64,000 nt of DNA from positions 496,001-560,000 of the forward strand of contig NZ_JACCFF010000002.1 of the NCBI RefSeq assembly GCF_013449725.1, given 5' to 3'. Within the stretch, counting starts at the first letter, position 1; each line of letters starts with the position of its first letter. The position numbers were made by a program, and so were the translations under genes. The notes beneath the pieces were generated by a model. The model was not told where the DNA came from, searched no databases, and worked only from the letters and a program-made list of their open reading frames with translations. Below, one piece after another: positions 34,842 through 43,998 of this stretch. Source of the DNA: Mycobacteroides sp. LB1. GTDB lineage: Bacteria > Actinomycetota > Actinomycetes > Mycobacteriales > Mycobacteriaceae.

Positions 34842-35294
34842 ATGAGCGATAATCCGAGCATGCGTTCGTTACCTATCGGCGGTGCCGCCGCCCTCGCCCT
34901 GGCCGTTTTCGGCGCCGGGCTCGCCACTTGTCCGATAGCGATGGCAGCACCGTCGGGTGAGGTAGCGCTCTGTTTTGATGGCGATGTGCGCGTCAGCGCC
35001 TGGCAGGCGAGCCAGGCCGATGAGCGACGCGAGCTGATTCCCGGCACGATCAACATGAACGCCACCGACGGGCTGGCCGGACCCAAACAGGCCTACTTCC
35101 ACTGGCGAAACCTGACCACCGGCGCCGTCGGTGAGGCGCACGGCGACGGTAGCGGCACGGCGGGAGCGTCGACGTTCTACGTCGTCACCGGCCCCGGCCA
35201 GGTTGAGATCGCCACTGACTACGGCGGCCGGTCCGGCTCGTTCTGGAGTGACGAGAACCTCGCCCACTGCACCGGAACGGTCACCGTCGCCTAG
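34842..35294 (+). CDS. Secreted hypothetical protein
   Basis: A 150-residue protein with a signal peptide (LPIGGAAALALAVFGAGLA and a cleavage site near IAMAAPSG). The mature part is beta-rich with two Cys (ALCFDG and AHCTG) spanning the domain, likely one disulfide. The ATG at 34860 is an alternative start. I do not recognise a named family; similar small secreted proteins are frequent in mycobacteria. Confidence 0.65.
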   Translation: MSDNPSMRSLPIGGAAALALAVFGAGLATCPIAMAAPSGEVALCFDGDVRVSAWQASQADERRELIPGTINMNATDGLAGPKQAYFHWRNLTTGAVGEAHGDGSGTAGASTFYVVTGPGQVEIATDYGGRSGSFWSDENLAHCTGTVTVA

Positions 35295-35367
35295 CTCTTG
35301 CTAGCCGCTCAAACACCTTTCCGGCACCACGGCCTTCTTGGAGCTAGCTCGCCTTGAGCTAAGACTA

Positions 35368-35429
35368 GTTGACACCATGGGCTCAAGTGTCTACATTTCC
35401 GAGTAGACACTGAGCTTCATGGTGTCTAC
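35368..35429 (+). promoter_or_regulatory. Promoter with two tandem palindromic operators
   Basis: Four copies of GTAGACAC or its complement form two dyads: GTTGACAC-N11-GTGTCTAC (35368-35394) and GTAGACAC-N11-GTGTCTAC (35403-35429), 35 bp between centres. TTGACA (35369-35374), 17 bp, TACATT (35392-35397) give a strong promoter within the first dyad; the second covers the expected start of transcription. It should be repressed tightly, most simply by the TetR protein encoded at the end of the operon. Confidence 0.65.
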
Positions 35430-35464
35430 TCGGAATCCCGGAAATGCACCAGAAGGAACCAACC

Positions 35465-36667
35465 ATGAGTGTGGTCCGCATCCCGAATGACCCGGCGCGC
35501 GCATTGCGAATAGCCGAGGCGCGCAGCCATTTTCCGGACGACTCCGTGAACGCCTTTGTGGAGGGCATGTTCCAGACCGATTCCCTGGTCGACTCGGTCG
35601 CCGAGGAACTAGCCGGGTCCGGCCACGCAGGATGGCAGGCAGTAGACACGGCACTGACTCTCGGGCGGCCCACGGTCGATGGCGCCCCTCCCGGCCTGGA
35701 AGCGTTGCTCGCACCGGTAATGACGCCACCGGTATGGTTCGACCCCGAGCAGGTGAGGTGGGGCGCGGCACTGTGGTGGCGATTCTGGATTTCCAATCAG
35801 ATTGGCCTCGCGGGCAGCCTGCGTACCGGCTACAAGTTCGGCGATCTCAACAAGCCGCAAGCCATGAACGGCAGATCCACCGTGATGGCCGCGAAGCGTT
35901 ACGAGGAAACGGCGCGATGGGTCCTGGACGCGACCGAACCAGGCGCTCTCATTCCCGGCGGTGCAGGGTTCTCGTCGACGATGAAGATCCGGCTGGTTCA
36001 CGCGATGGTGCGGCGTCGGCTACGCCGCGATCCCCAATGGAACACCACGGCCTGGGGCGAACCGATACATACGTCGGGGATGGCGCTGACCGGTATCGCA
36101 TTTCTGATTCTTCCGCTTGCCGCGGCGGAGACGGTCGGCATCGACTACACCGATGATGAAAAGGAAGCGATACGCGGGCTCTGGCATTGGGTCTGCTATC
36201 TCATGGGTGTGGCCGAACCGCTCCTTCCACACACCATTGATCACGCTCGATCGGTCGCAGAGATCGCCAATGTGGTGTTCGCGCCGCCAGATGACGACAC
36301 ACGCATGCTCGATAATGCCGTCATGCGCAACGGAATACGGGCTGAACGCGCACTACCATCGTTTCTTCGACCGCTAACGGCGCCGGTGTTGCGGCCGATC
36401 TTCTCGTACGGCATCTGGGGTGTGTCGAATGCGATCGTGGCGCAGATCGACCAATACGCCGACGACCTCCAGCGGGTCAATCACCCCGTGGTGCGGGCGC
36501 TACGACCGGTGGTCGCTCGCCGTGAAAGATCCCGTCGTAATGGACGATTGGGAACGGATTTCGAGATCGCCGCACGCCAGCGCAAAGGCACGATTAGGGC
36601 ACTCGGGTTGATCGACGCGGCTCCGCGGGCCCTGCAGCCGCACCAGGCAATGGAGGCGATCAGATGA
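35465..36667 (+). CDS. Oxygenase MpaB/DUF2236 family protein (copy 1)
   Basis: A 400-residue protein. The DUF2236 core is recognisable from KIRLVHAMVRRRLRRD (conserved Arg and His of the R..HA..R motif) and LWHWVCYLMGVAEPLLP. In the family, related to latex-clearing protein, such residues bind a b-type heme; here that is inference. AGAAGGAACC precedes the ATG at 35465. It overlaps the following TetR gene as ATGA. The promoter upstream carries two operators. Confidence 0.8.
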   Translation: MSVVRIPNDPARALRIAEARSHFPDDSVNAFVEGMFQTDSLVDSVAEELAGSGHAGWQAVDTALTLGRPTVDGAPPGLEALLAPVMTPPVWFDPEQVRWGAALWWRFWISNQIGLAGSLRTGYKFGDLNKPQAMNGRSTVMAAKRYEETARWVLDATEPGALIPGGAGFSSTMKIRLVHAMVRRRLRRDPQWNTTAWGEPIHTSGMALTGIAFLILPLAAAETVGIDYTDDEKEAIRGLWHWVCYLMGVAEPLLPHTIDHARSVAEIANVVFAPPDDDTRMLDNAVMRNGIRAERALPSFLRPLTAPVLRPIFSYGIWGVSNAIVAQIDQYADDLQRVNHPVVRALRPVVARRERSRRNGRLGTDFEIAARQRKGTIRALGLIDAAPRALQPHQAMEAIR

Positions 36668-37200
36668 CACCGCAGGCGCGCGAGCAGATTGTCGATGCCG
36701 CCGCCAAACTGTTTGCCGAACAAGGTATTTCTGGTACCTCCATGGCCCAGATCGCTAAATTCGCAGGAATATCGCGGGCGTGGCTGTACCGCAATTTTGA
36801 CGGCCGCGACCCGATAGTGCAGGCGGCATTGGCACGGTATTCAGGTCAGGCCGCCGCCATGCTGACCGATACCGATCGCCGCGACCGACCCGTGGAGCAA
36901 GCGGTTATCGCCGTCTTCTGCCATCTCGTCACGCACGGACGACGTCAGCGCCACATCCCGGAGGCGTTGGCGGCCGACCCCGCCAGCGTGATCGGCCCAG
37001 CGGTGGTGGAGCTTCAGCGATACCTAGTCGAACAACGCGCGGTGCTACCCGAGACACAGGGACGAATCGCCGCAGAGGCCATCGCTCGACTGATTCTGTC
37101 GACGATCACCACCACCAGCATCACCATCGACTTCGACGATCCCAAGGCCGTCGCCGCATTCGCCAATCAAATACTGCCGCAGTTACTTACAGCTAGTTAG
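36664..37200 (+). CDS. TetR/AcrR family transcriptional regulator
   Basis: A 178-residue regulator, translationally coupled to the MpaB-like gene by ATGA. Helix-turn-helix at about 26-45 (MAQIAKFAGISRAWLYRNFDGRD). As the second gene of the operon behind the double operator it is the probable autorepressor. Its 3' end overlaps the convergent MBL-fold gene by 18 bases. Confidence 0.86.
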   Translation: MTPQAREQIVDAAAKLFAEQGISGTSMAQIAKFAGISRAWLYRNFDGRDPIVQAALARYSGQAAAMLTDTDRRDRPVEQAVIAVFCHLVTHGRRQRHIPEALAADPASVIGPAVVELQRYLVEQRAVLPETQGRIAAEAIARLILSTITTTSITIDFDDPKAVAAFANQILPQLLTAS

Positions 37201-37971
37201 GGCAAGCCGCGCGAATGCCGCGCTGTCGTGGCTGCAGAAGACGGTGACGTCCTCGGCGTGATCGGCAACGAGATCGGTCAGCCTTCGCATGTTCCGCAGT
37301 TGCGCACGCGGGTGACTCGGATGGGCGGTGATCATGTGCATTGCCCTGCTCGCGGTGGTCAGCGGGCCGGTGCCGATCGCATGTGGCTCGGTATAGGCGT
37401 CACCGGCGTGCAGCAGCCAGCCGTCTCCGGTGTCGACGGCGATGCCGACATGGCCACGGCTGTGGCCGTACAGCGGCACCACCAAGATCTCCGACGGCAG
37501 CCCATCCAGGTCGCGAACGGCGTCGAAACCGAACCATGGTTCACCGCCATCGAGGTCGTTGACCCGCCAATTGACTCCGTGTCCACACAATTGCTCAGTG
37601 CGGTAACGGATTCGATCGACGGTGGTCGGCTGCCTGCTGGCGCGATGCTCGGGGCCGTGCACGTGCACGGTCGCCCACGGAAAATCTGCAAGGCCACCGG
37701 TGTGGTCGTAGTCCAAATGAGTCAACAGAATGTGCCGCACATCGACCGGGTCGTATCCGAGCGCCTCGATCTGCCGCACCGCCGTCTCACCCTCGCGCAA
37801 GATCGGCCCGACAATGCGTCGCGTCCAACCGAGTATTCGGGGATTCCGGACACAGGTAACACCGAACCCCGTATCCACCAGCACCAGACCGGAGCTGGGC
37901 GTCTCGACCAACAGACAATGGTCCACGAATCCGAATGCCATTGTGCCGCAATTGAGGTGGTGTACCTTCAT
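37183..37971 (-). CDS. MBL-fold metallo-hydrolase
   Basis: A 262-residue protein of the metallo-beta-lactamase fold. The metal motif reads THLDYDH (His85, Asp87, Asp89, His90), the HxDxDH variant seen in some lactonase-like members; further ligands are His near 110 (VHGPEH), GHSRGHVG, HAGDAY and FCSHD near the end. It may hydrolyse lactones or esters. It lies between two MpaB-like genes, on the strand of the second, 32 bp downstream of it. Confidence 0.85.
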   Translation of the reverse strand: MKVHHLNCGTMAFGFVDHCLLVETPSSGLVLVDTGFGVTCVRNPRILGWTRRIVGPILREGETAVRQIEALGYDPVDVRHILLTHLDYDHTGGLADFPWATVHVHGPEHRASRQPTTVDRIRYRTEQLCGHGVNWRVNDLDGGEPWFGFDAVRDLDGLPSEILVVPLYGHSRGHVGIAVDTGDGWLLHAGDAYTEPHAIGTGPLTTASRAMHMITAHPSHPRAQLRNMRRLTDLVADHAEDVTVFCSHDSAAFARLALTSCK

Positions 37972-38003
37972 CAGGCCGTCCTCACGTATCGCCGGCGCGC
38001 GTG

Positions 38004-39248
38004 TTACGACCGAGCGTACTCCAATATCGACTTGGGTCGGGTGCGTTCGATTGCGGCGTCCAGGATCTGATTTTGCCGACGTTCGAACCGCGCCCGCGCG
38101 GCGGGGCTAAGCCTTCTGACACCCGCGGAGGCGAGGTTGTACACCGTGAAAAACGGAACCACCAATAACAGCGGGCTGGGCGCGGGAAGGTCGAACTTCT
38201 TGCGCTGACGTCCATACGCAATACCGGCAATCTCGGCGTGAAATCGGCGGAAGGCCCATCGCAAGGTGCCAACCAGCGGTCCCGATCTCGGCAATCCATA
38301 GACCTCCGGCACGGCGTCCAGGGTCGCGTGCGTCAAATGGCCGGTGTGGTGGTCGCTGCCACCGTCAGTCAGCAGGATCAGGTAGGCCAACCGAGCCAGC
38401 TCGGTGAGCGAATCCATCTGCAGCTCCGGCCGCACCCCCATGAGATGACTTTGATACCGCCACAGGTGTAGCACCGCCTTCAGGTCCGCAGGTGAACCAA
38501 TAGCGCCAAATGCGACCAGACTGAGCGAGCCCGCGAGGATCGGCACCCATCCCGCCGCGGTTTGCGCTTGTCCGGCAGGACAATCCAACGCATCATCATC
38601 CCAGTCCGCTGCCCGCCGCGCCCCTTGACGGGCGTAGGCGTGGATGAGTCGGACCCGCACGGTGGCCTTGAAACCGTCGCCGAAGCGATCCATGCCGCCG
38701 GGACGTCCGCACGAGAACATCCACGATGCCGCATCGACAAGCCTGGCTGCGGAGGCATTATCGACGCCACCCGCACGTGCCAAGAGCTCGTTTCCGCCCC
38801 GTTCGTTGAGAAAGCTGGCCGGCAACGTCACCGCGAGCGACCCAACGAACGACAGACGGACGGGAGTTTCCCGCAACGCCCGCTGGGCCCGGGCGATCTT
38901 GCGGAAGTCGACCCAATACGGGGTGCTTTCGGCCTCTCGGATGAAGGCCACCAATTCGGGCAATGGGTCCTCAACCGTCTCGATCCCGTGATCGAGCGCA
39001 TCATTGAACTGCTTGCGTCCCAATCCTTTCGGAAGTGTGCTCATCGCGGCGACGAGATCATCGGCCAGCGCGTCCCCCATTTTGGTATACGTACGAAAGG
39101 TGGCCAGCTGCGCCTCGGTAGGACGGGCCCCCACCCAGTCCAGGAAGCGCATCAACTCCCTGGACGGCACTCCACTGCGATCGAACACACGCCGCTCCAA
39201 TGCCGTAACACTCGCCGAGGGCTCCATCGCTGGTGCGGTCACGGTCAT
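38004..39248 (-). CDS. Oxygenase MpaB/DUF2236 family protein (copy 2)
   Basis: A 414-residue paralogue of the protein at 35465. Conserved signs are ATVRVRLIHAYARQGARR and LWRYQSHLMGVRPELQ. GGGAG before the ATG at 39248 sets the start; the frame extends 31 codons further without support. It is divergent from a TetR gene 113 bp away, and the MBL-fold gene follows it. The pairing of DUF2236 with a local TetR occurs twice within 4 kb. Confidence 0.82.
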   Translation of the reverse strand: MTVTAPAMEPSASVTALERRVFDRSGVPSRELMRFLDWVGARPTEAQLATFRTYTKMGDALADDLVAAMSTLPKGLGRKQFNDALDHGIETVEDPLPELVAFIREAESTPYWVDFRKIARAQRALRETPVRLSFVGSLAVTLPASFLNERGGNELLARAGGVDNASAARLVDAASWMFSCGRPGGMDRFGDGFKATVRVRLIHAYARQGARRAADWDDDALDCPAGQAQTAAGWVPILAGSLSLVAFGAIGSPADLKAVLHLWRYQSHLMGVRPELQMDSLTELARLAYLILLTDGGSDHHTGHLTHATLDAVPEVYGLPRSGPLVGTLRWAFRRFHAEIAGIAYGRQRKKFDLPAPSPLLLVVPFFTVYNLASAGVRRLSPAARARFERRQNQILDAAIERTRPKSILEYARS

Positions 39249-39279
39249 GTTGTCGCTCCCTTGCCCATTCAAAAAATAG

Positions 39280-39294
39280 ACCAATTGATCTGGT
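39280..39294. promoter_or_regulatory. Imperfect TetR operator candidate
   Basis: ACCA-N7-TGGT within an AT-rich patch of the 113-bp gap between the second MpaB-like gene and the divergent TetR gene, followed by TATATG (39302-39307) as a possible -10. Weaker than the other operators in this region. Confidence 0.35.
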
Positions 39295-39361
39295 TTTGAG
39301 ATATATGCTGCACCCCTCAGCCCGATTACACAAGAGGGCATTCATAATTCGGAGGTATCCG

Positions 39362-39967
39362 GTGACCGAGCGTCGCTCCCAGCCGCAACGCCGGGAAGAG
39401 ACCACCCGAAAGTTGTTGGACGCCACCATCGAATCCATCATGGAGGTCGGCTACGCGGCCACTACGGTCCGCAACGTCACCGAACGCGCCGGCGTTTCGC
39501 TCGGCGCACGGAGCCATTTCTTCCCACGCCGCATCGATATGGTGATCGCCGCTCTTGATCAGCTCTGCGACGACCGGCTCACCGCCGCACGCGACGCGCT
39601 CGCGGATATCCCCACCGATGACGCCGCACGGCTTCGGGCGCTGCTGGACATGATGTGGCAGGACTACACAGGTACAAGCTTTGTCGCCGGCATGAAGCTG
39701 TGGGTAGCGGCAGCTGACGACCCGGAACTTCACGAGCACCTCGTCACCAGCACCCGGAAACTCAGCGAGGCATTGCTCAGTCTCTATATGGAGGCTGTTG
39801 GCACGGACCTGCTCCGCATCCCCGATATCGGCGAACGGCTGAGCATGGTCAACGATCTGCTCACCGGACACGCCTTCCGCCGAGCCTTTGAACCGCTCGA
39901 CCAGCCTTCCCCCTCAATCGATTGGCCGAGCCTGCGTGGACAGTTGGAACATCTGATCCTCGGCTGA
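39362..39967 (+). CDS. TetR/AcrR family transcriptional regulator
   Basis: A 201-residue regulator. GGAGG five bases before the GTG at 39362 decides the start, dropping 43 open codons upstream. Helix-turn-helix at about 35-54 (TTVRNVTERAGVSLGARSHFF). Divergent from the second MpaB-like gene, its likely target. Confidence 0.87.
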   Translation: MTERRSQPQRREETTRKLLDATIESIMEVGYAATTVRNVTERAGVSLGARSHFFPRRIDMVIAALDQLCDDRLTAARDALADIPTDDAARLRALLDMMWQDYTGTSFVAGMKLWVAAADDPELHEHLVTSTRKLSEALLSLYMEAVGTDLLRIPDIGERLSMVNDLLTGHAFRRAFEPLDQPSPSIDWPSLRGQLEHLILG

Positions 39968-40011
39968 CCGCGCCGAGGAATAGCCGGCGCAGGTCCGCCG
40001 TTCGTTTCGGC

Positions 40012-40443
40012 ATGGCGACCAAACAGTTCGATCCGCATGCGCTTCTTGCCGATAGTCGTATCGGCGTCCTCGCGACCATCAAATCGAACGGAATACCGCA
40101 GCTCTCCCCCGTCACCCCGTTCTACGACCGCGACAACGGCGTCATCTACGTCTCGATGACGGATGGCCGTGCCAAGACCGTGAACCTTCGCCGCGATCCT
40201 CGCGCCGCATTAGAGGTCACCAGCTCGAACGGATGGGCCTGGGCTACCGCCGAGGGAGACGTCTCCCTGACCGGACCCGGCACCGATCCGCACGGACCAG
40301 AGATCGAGGCTCTCGTCGACTACTACCGCGGTGCGGCCGGTGAGCATCCCGACTGGGAGGAGTACCGATCGGTCATGGTGTCGGACCGACGCGTCCTCAT
40401 GGCGTTGAAGGTCGAACGCGTGTACGGCGAGAAACTGCGCTGA
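40012..40443 (+). CDS. F420-dependent PPOX-class oxidoreductase
   Basis: A 143-residue split-barrel flavin/F420-binding protein: LLADSRIGVLATIKSNGIPQLSPVTPFYDRDNGVIYVSMTDGRAKTVNLRRDPRAAL is the typical opening of the TIGR03618 group, and the end has EEYRSVMVSDRRVLMALKVERVYG. Mycobacteria hold many such F420H2-dependent reductases; substrates are mostly unknown. It follows the TetR gene by 44 bp. Confidence 0.83.
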   Translation: MATKQFDPHALLADSRIGVLATIKSNGIPQLSPVTPFYDRDNGVIYVSMTDGRAKTVNLRRDPRAALEVTSSNGWAWATAEGDVSLTGPGTDPHGPEIEALVDYYRGAAGEHPDWEEYRSVMVSDRRVLMALKVERVYGEKLR

Positions 40444-40446
40444 GCC

Positions 40447-40896
40447 TCAGACCTGACCCGTCGCGTCGTAGACCCAGCTCATATCGGCGCGCGCGAAGTC
40501 TGTCATCCAGGACGCCGGCGCGAAGTTCGTCAACGCGCCCATATCCCAGTAGTCCTTCCACAGCGTGATCTTCCCGTCGACCACCCGGTGCACGGTGGTG
40601 AAGGGGAGCACCGCCCGCTCACCGGTCGACCAGGTCCAGGTCTCGGAATGCTCGTACATGACGTCTTGCCCGTCGGCCAGGAGGAGCCCGTCATGATTCT
40701 CGTAACCCTTCAGCGGCCCCAAACCGATCTTGAGTCGCTTGACGATGTCCTCCGGTCCGCGCGCTGCGGCAGCGGGACCAACCGGTACATCGAGATAGAT
40801 GCAGTCTTCGTCTAGAAAAGTCTTGACCGCCTCCCAGTTCCTGTCCGAAAGCGCGAGCCACATACCGAGGACCACTGATGCTGATGACATCCCCAT
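40447..40896 (-). CDS. Limonene-epoxide hydrolase/SnoaL-like protein
   Basis: A 149-residue NTF2-fold protein. The start at 40896 is preceded by GAAGG; eight more codons are open upstream. VLGMWLALSDRNWEAVKTFLDEDCIYLDVPVGP and TTVHRVVDGKITLWKDYWDMG match the limonene-1,2-epoxide hydrolase family, whose Asp-Arg-Asp triad could be contributed by Asp in IYLDVP, Arg in VHRV and Asp in KDYWD. Epoxide hydrolysis is plausible but unproven. Confidence 0.7.
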   Translation of the reverse strand: MGMSSASVVLGMWLALSDRNWEAVKTFLDEDCIYLDVPVGPAAAARGPEDIVKRLKIGLGPLKGYENHDGLLLADGQDVMYEHSETWTWSTGERAVLPFTTVHRVVDGKITLWKDYWDMGALTNFAPASWMTDFARADMSWVYDATGQV

Positions 40897-40984
40897 AACT
40901 TTCCTTCCCCCGAAGTGCAACGAGTCGAGATCCTACGATCTGCACACCCGGTGTGGGTCCGATACGGGCGATTAGGCTCGCCGC

Positions 40985-41320
40985 ATGCACGTCGCCAAAT
41001 CGATCCTTCTGTTCGCTGCGGCCGCGGTTCTGGAAATCGGTGGCGCCTGGCTCATCTGGCAAGGCGTGCGCCAACACCGCGGCTGGATCTGGGCGGGAAT
41101 GGGTGTCATCGCGCTGGGTGCCTACGGATTCGTGGCGACCCTGCAGCCCGACGCTCATTTCGGCCGAATCCTGGCGGCCTACGGCGGTGTGTTCGTTGCG
41201 GGGTCACTGCTGTGGGGAATGGCACTGGACGGGTTCCGCCCGGATCGCTGGGATATCACCGGCGCACTCATCTGCCTGGTTGGGGTCGCGGTCATCATGT
41301 ACATGCCCCGGGCCGCATGA
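40985..41320 (+). CDS. YnfA/UPF0060 family membrane protein
   Basis: A 111-residue protein with four membrane helices, matching the YnfA family ([91 protein letters not shown]). It is SMR-like in size and may be an efflux-type protein; function not proven. The stop overlaps the permease start by four bases. Confidence 0.88.
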   Translation: MHVAKSILLFAAAAVLEIGGAWLIWQGVRQHRGWIWAGMGVIALGAYGFVATLQPDAHFGRILAAYGGVFVAGSLLWGMALDGFRPDRWDITGALICLVGVAVIMYMPRAA

Positions 41321-42576
41321 GCACCGACCCACCCGACTCGCTGCGGCGGGAACTGGGCACCTTCGACGCCGTCATGATCGGGTTGGGCTCGATGATCGGC
41401 GCCGGAATCTTCGCCGCCTTAGCCCCCGCGGCCCAGTCGGCCGGTTCCGCCTTGCTCCTCGGCCTGGCGGTCGCCGCAGTGATCGCCTACTGCAATGCGA
41501 CATCCTCGGCCCGACTGGCCGCGGTGTATCCGGTCTCAGGCGGAACCTATGTGTACGGCCGCGAACGTCTCGGCGAGTTCTGGGGATACCTCGCCGGATG
41601 GGGATTCGTCGTCGGGAAGACCGCATCCTGCGCGGCCATGGCATTGACGGTCGGCTTCTATGCGTGGCCGGCGCATGCACACGCCGTCGCGGTGGCGGCA
41701 GTGGTGGCACTGACCGCGATCAACTATGCGGGAGTACAGAAGTCGGCATGGGTAACGCGCGTCATTGTGGCGATGGTCTTGTCGGTGCTGGCCGCAATTG
41801 TGGTGACGGCATTCGGCTCCGACGGCATCCATTTCACAACGCTCGATATCACCGACGCGTCGATCGCCGGGGTTCTGCAGGCCGCCGGTCTGCTGTTCTT
41901 TGCATTCGCCGGGTATGCCCGCATCGCGACCTTGGGCGAGGAGGTTCGCGACCCCGCACGCACCATCCCCCGTGCCATCCCAATTGCGTTGGGGATCGCG
42001 CTGTTCGTCTATGCCGTTGTCGCCGTGGCAGTGTTGACGACGCTGGGACCGCTGCGGTTGGCGACATCCGCGGCTCCCCTACTCGATACCGTCACTGCGG
42101 CAGGCGTGCAATGGATGGAGCCGGTCGTGCGGATCGGTGCCGTCGTGGCGGCCGTGGGCTCGCTGCTGGCTCTCATCCTGGGAGTGTCACGCACCACCTT
42201 CGCGATGGCACGTGATCGCCATCTGCCTCATGTGCTGGCGACGGTACATCCCAAATACGGAGTGCCGTACCGTGCCGAACTTGTTGTAGGTCTTGTGGTT
42301 TCGATTCTGGCGGCTACTGCCGATCTGCGCGGAGCGATCGGATTCTCGTCCTTCGCGGTGCTGATCTACTACGCGGTGGCCAATGCGTCGGCGTGGACGC
42401 TCTCCCCTGCCGAGGGACGACCGCCGCGCATCGTTCCAGCGCTCGGCCTCCTCGGGTGTGTGGTCGTCGCCCTGGCGCTGCCGCTGCCGTCGATAGTCTG
42501 GGGTACCGCCGTATTGGCGTTGGGCGTCGTCGCCTACGCCCTCCGTCGCATCAGTGACCCGGATAGGCGTGGATGA
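41317..42576 (+). CDS. APC family permease
   Basis: A 419-residue amino-acid/polyamine/organocation transporter with about 12 membrane helices. [12 protein letters not shown] near residue 24 is the helix-1 unwound substrate motif, and [25 protein letters not shown] follows in helix 3. Starts inside the YnfA stop (ATGA), so both are co-translated. The 3' end overlaps the convergent CDF gene by 26 bases. The substrate cannot be read. Confidence 0.88.
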   Translation: MSTDPPDSLRRELGTFDAVMIGLGSMIGAGIFAALAPAAQSAGSALLLGLAVAAVIAYCNATSSARLAAVYPVSGGTYVYGRERLGEFWGYLAGWGFVVGKTASCAAMALTVGFYAWPAHAHAVAVAAVVALTAINYAGVQKSAWVTRVIVAMVLSVLAAIVVTAFGSDGIHFTTLDITDASIAGVLQAAGLLFFAFAGYARIATLGEEVRDPARTIPRAIPIALGIALFVYAVVAVAVLTTLGPLRLATSAAPLLDTVTAAGVQWMEPVVRIGAVVAAVGSLLALILGVSRTTFAMARDRHLPHVLATVHPKYGVPYRAELVVGLVVSILAATADLRGAIGFSSFAVLIYYAVANASAWTLSPAEGRPPRIVPALGLLGCVVVALALPLPSIVWGTAVLALGVVAYALRRISDPDRRG

Positions 42577-43549
42577 GGGCGGTGTCGAGCTTCGGAACCG
42601 CATGGGTCAGTTCGTGTTCGGCGCCATGGGCGATGCGGTGCGCCTCGGCAAGGCTGATATCCGGGTCGATATCGAGCTCGGCATCCGCATGTAGACGATG
42701 TCCAATCCACCGCAACCGCACGCTCCGCACGGTCCTCACCCCGGGCTGAGCCGCCAGCGCCGCTTCGGCAGCCTCCACCAACACCGGATCTACACCGTCC
42801 ATCAACCGCCGGAACACATCTCGCACTGCCGTACGCAGTACTACGAGAATCGCAGCGGTAATCACCAGCCCAATAATCGGGTCTGCCAACGGATAACCGA
42901 GCGCCACGCCGCCTGCGCCCAGTACCACCGCCAGTGAGGTGAATCCATCCGTACGAGCGTGCATACCATCGGCAACAAGTGCGGCCGAGCCGATCCGGCG
43001 GCCCACCCGGATCCGGTAGATGGCGACAAGTTCGTTCCCGATGAAGCCGACAACACCCGCCGCCGCCACCCAGCCCAGTTGGCCGATCTGCACCGGATGG
43101 ATGAGACGCATTACCGCCTCATAGCCGGCCACCGCGGCCGACAGCGCGATCATCGATACGACAAACAGGCCCGCCAAATCCTCGGCACGCCCAAGTCCAT
43201 AGGTGTAGCGCTTGGTCGCCGCGCGCGTTCCCAGCGCGAAGGCTATCCAGAGGGGAACCGCGGTGAGCGCATCGGAGAAGTTGTGGATGGTATCGGCCGC
43301 GAGCGCCACAGAGCCGGATACCACCACGATGACCACCTGAAACGCGGCCGTCAACAACAGTGCCACCAGGCTGATCTTGACGGCTCGAATCCCGGCCGCG
43401 CTGGAGCTCAACGCGTCGTCGATACTGTCGGAGGCGTCATGGCTGTGCGGGGAGACGATCTCCGCGAGCATTCCCCTCAGACCGACGGCATGATGGTGCT
43501 CATGGTCATGGTGATCATGATGCGCAGGCGCATTGCGGGTATGACTCAT
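42551..43549 (-). CDS. Cation diffusion facilitator (CDF) metal exporter
   Basis: A 332-residue CDF transporter. A His-rich N-terminus (HHDHHDHEHHH) is followed by six membrane helices; the metal site shows as LAADTIHNFSDAL in helix 2 and the matching ADGMHARTDGF in helix 5. The cytoplasmic C-terminal domain ends [11 protein letters not shown]. It begins inside the stop of the KmtR-like gene (ATGA). In M. tuberculosis KmtR controls a CDF gene from a distance, so nickel/cobalt export is the likely role. Confidence 0.88.
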   Translation of the reverse strand: MSHTRNAPAHHDHHDHEHHHAVGLRGMLAEIVSPHSHDASDSIDDALSSSAAGIRAVKISLVALLLTAAFQVVIVVVSGSVALAADTIHNFSDALTAVPLWIAFALGTRAATKRYTYGLGRAEDLAGLFVVSMIALSAAVAGYEAVMRLIHPVQIGQLGWVAAAGVVGFIGNELVAIYRIRVGRRIGSAALVADGMHARTDGFTSLAVVLGAGGVALGYPLADPIIGLVITAAILVVLRTAVRDVFRRLMDGVDPVLVEAAEAALAAQPGVRTVRSVRLRWIGHRLHADAELDIDPDISLAEAHRIAHGAEHELTHAVPKLDTALIHAYPGH

Positions 43550-43938
43550 TGTTTGCCAACTTGTCTCGCGGCGCCAATGGTCCGCAGCGGCACGTCAGAG
43601 CGGTGATGCGGCGGGACTCCCTGACCTGCATGCTCGGCGTTGTAGACCGCGTCCGTCACCAGCTGCTCGACATGTTCGTTCTCGAGGCTGTAGTAGACGG
43701 TGGTGCCATCGCGACGGGTCCGGACCAGCCTGGCCATCCGCAACTTGGCCAAGTGCTGCGATACAGACGGCGCCGGCTTGCCGACGCTATCGGCCAGCTC
43801 ATTGACCGACAGCTCACCGCCGGTAAGTGCCCATAACACCCGGACCCGGGTGGTATCGGCCAGCATTCGGAACACCTCAACGACCAACCCGACCTGTTCG
43901 TCGCCCAGCGCCGACCTATCAGCATTCAAACGCCCCAT
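43546..43938 (-). CDS. kmtR: ArsR-family nickel/cobalt sensor, KmtR homologue
   Basis: A 130-residue winged-helix repressor closely resembling M. tuberculosis KmtR (Rv0827c): EVFRMLADTTRVRVLWAL, VGKPAPSVSQHLAKLRMARLV, RTRRDGTTVYYSLENEHV. The five known metal ligands of KmtR (His88, Glu101, His102, His110, His111) are present here one position later: His89, Glu102, His103, His111 and His112. AAGGAG before the ATG. It forms an operon with a CDF exporter, a tighter linkage than in M. tuberculosis. The gap upstream has an operator-like dyad. Confidence 0.87.
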   Translation of the reverse strand: MGRLNADRSALGDEQVGLVVEVFRMLADTTRVRVLWALTGGELSVNELADSVGKPAPSVSQHLAKLRMARLVRTRRDGTTVYYSLENEHVEQLVTDAVYNAEHAGQGVPPHHRSDVPLRTIGAARQVGKQ

Positions 43939-43958
43939 CGCGGACGCTCCTTATCGCA

Positions 43959-43983
43959 TATCTGCATTGATACGCAGATAATA
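43959..43983 (-). promoter_or_regulatory. Operator-like dyad and -10 before kmtR
   Basis: TATCTGC (43959-43965) and GCAGATA (43974-43980) form a 7-8-7 inverted repeat. On the minus strand TATTAT (43983 to 43978) is a -10 element whose downstream part lies in the dyad, so a bound ArsR-type repressor would block the start. No -35 is obvious. Confidence 0.55.
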
Positions 43984-43998
43984 GACCATAGGTGAGGG

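Noticed and set aside
40953..42215. 420-codon open frame on the plus strand
   Set aside because: Out-of-frame shadow of the YnfA and APC permease genes, Arg/Gly-rich with no domain.
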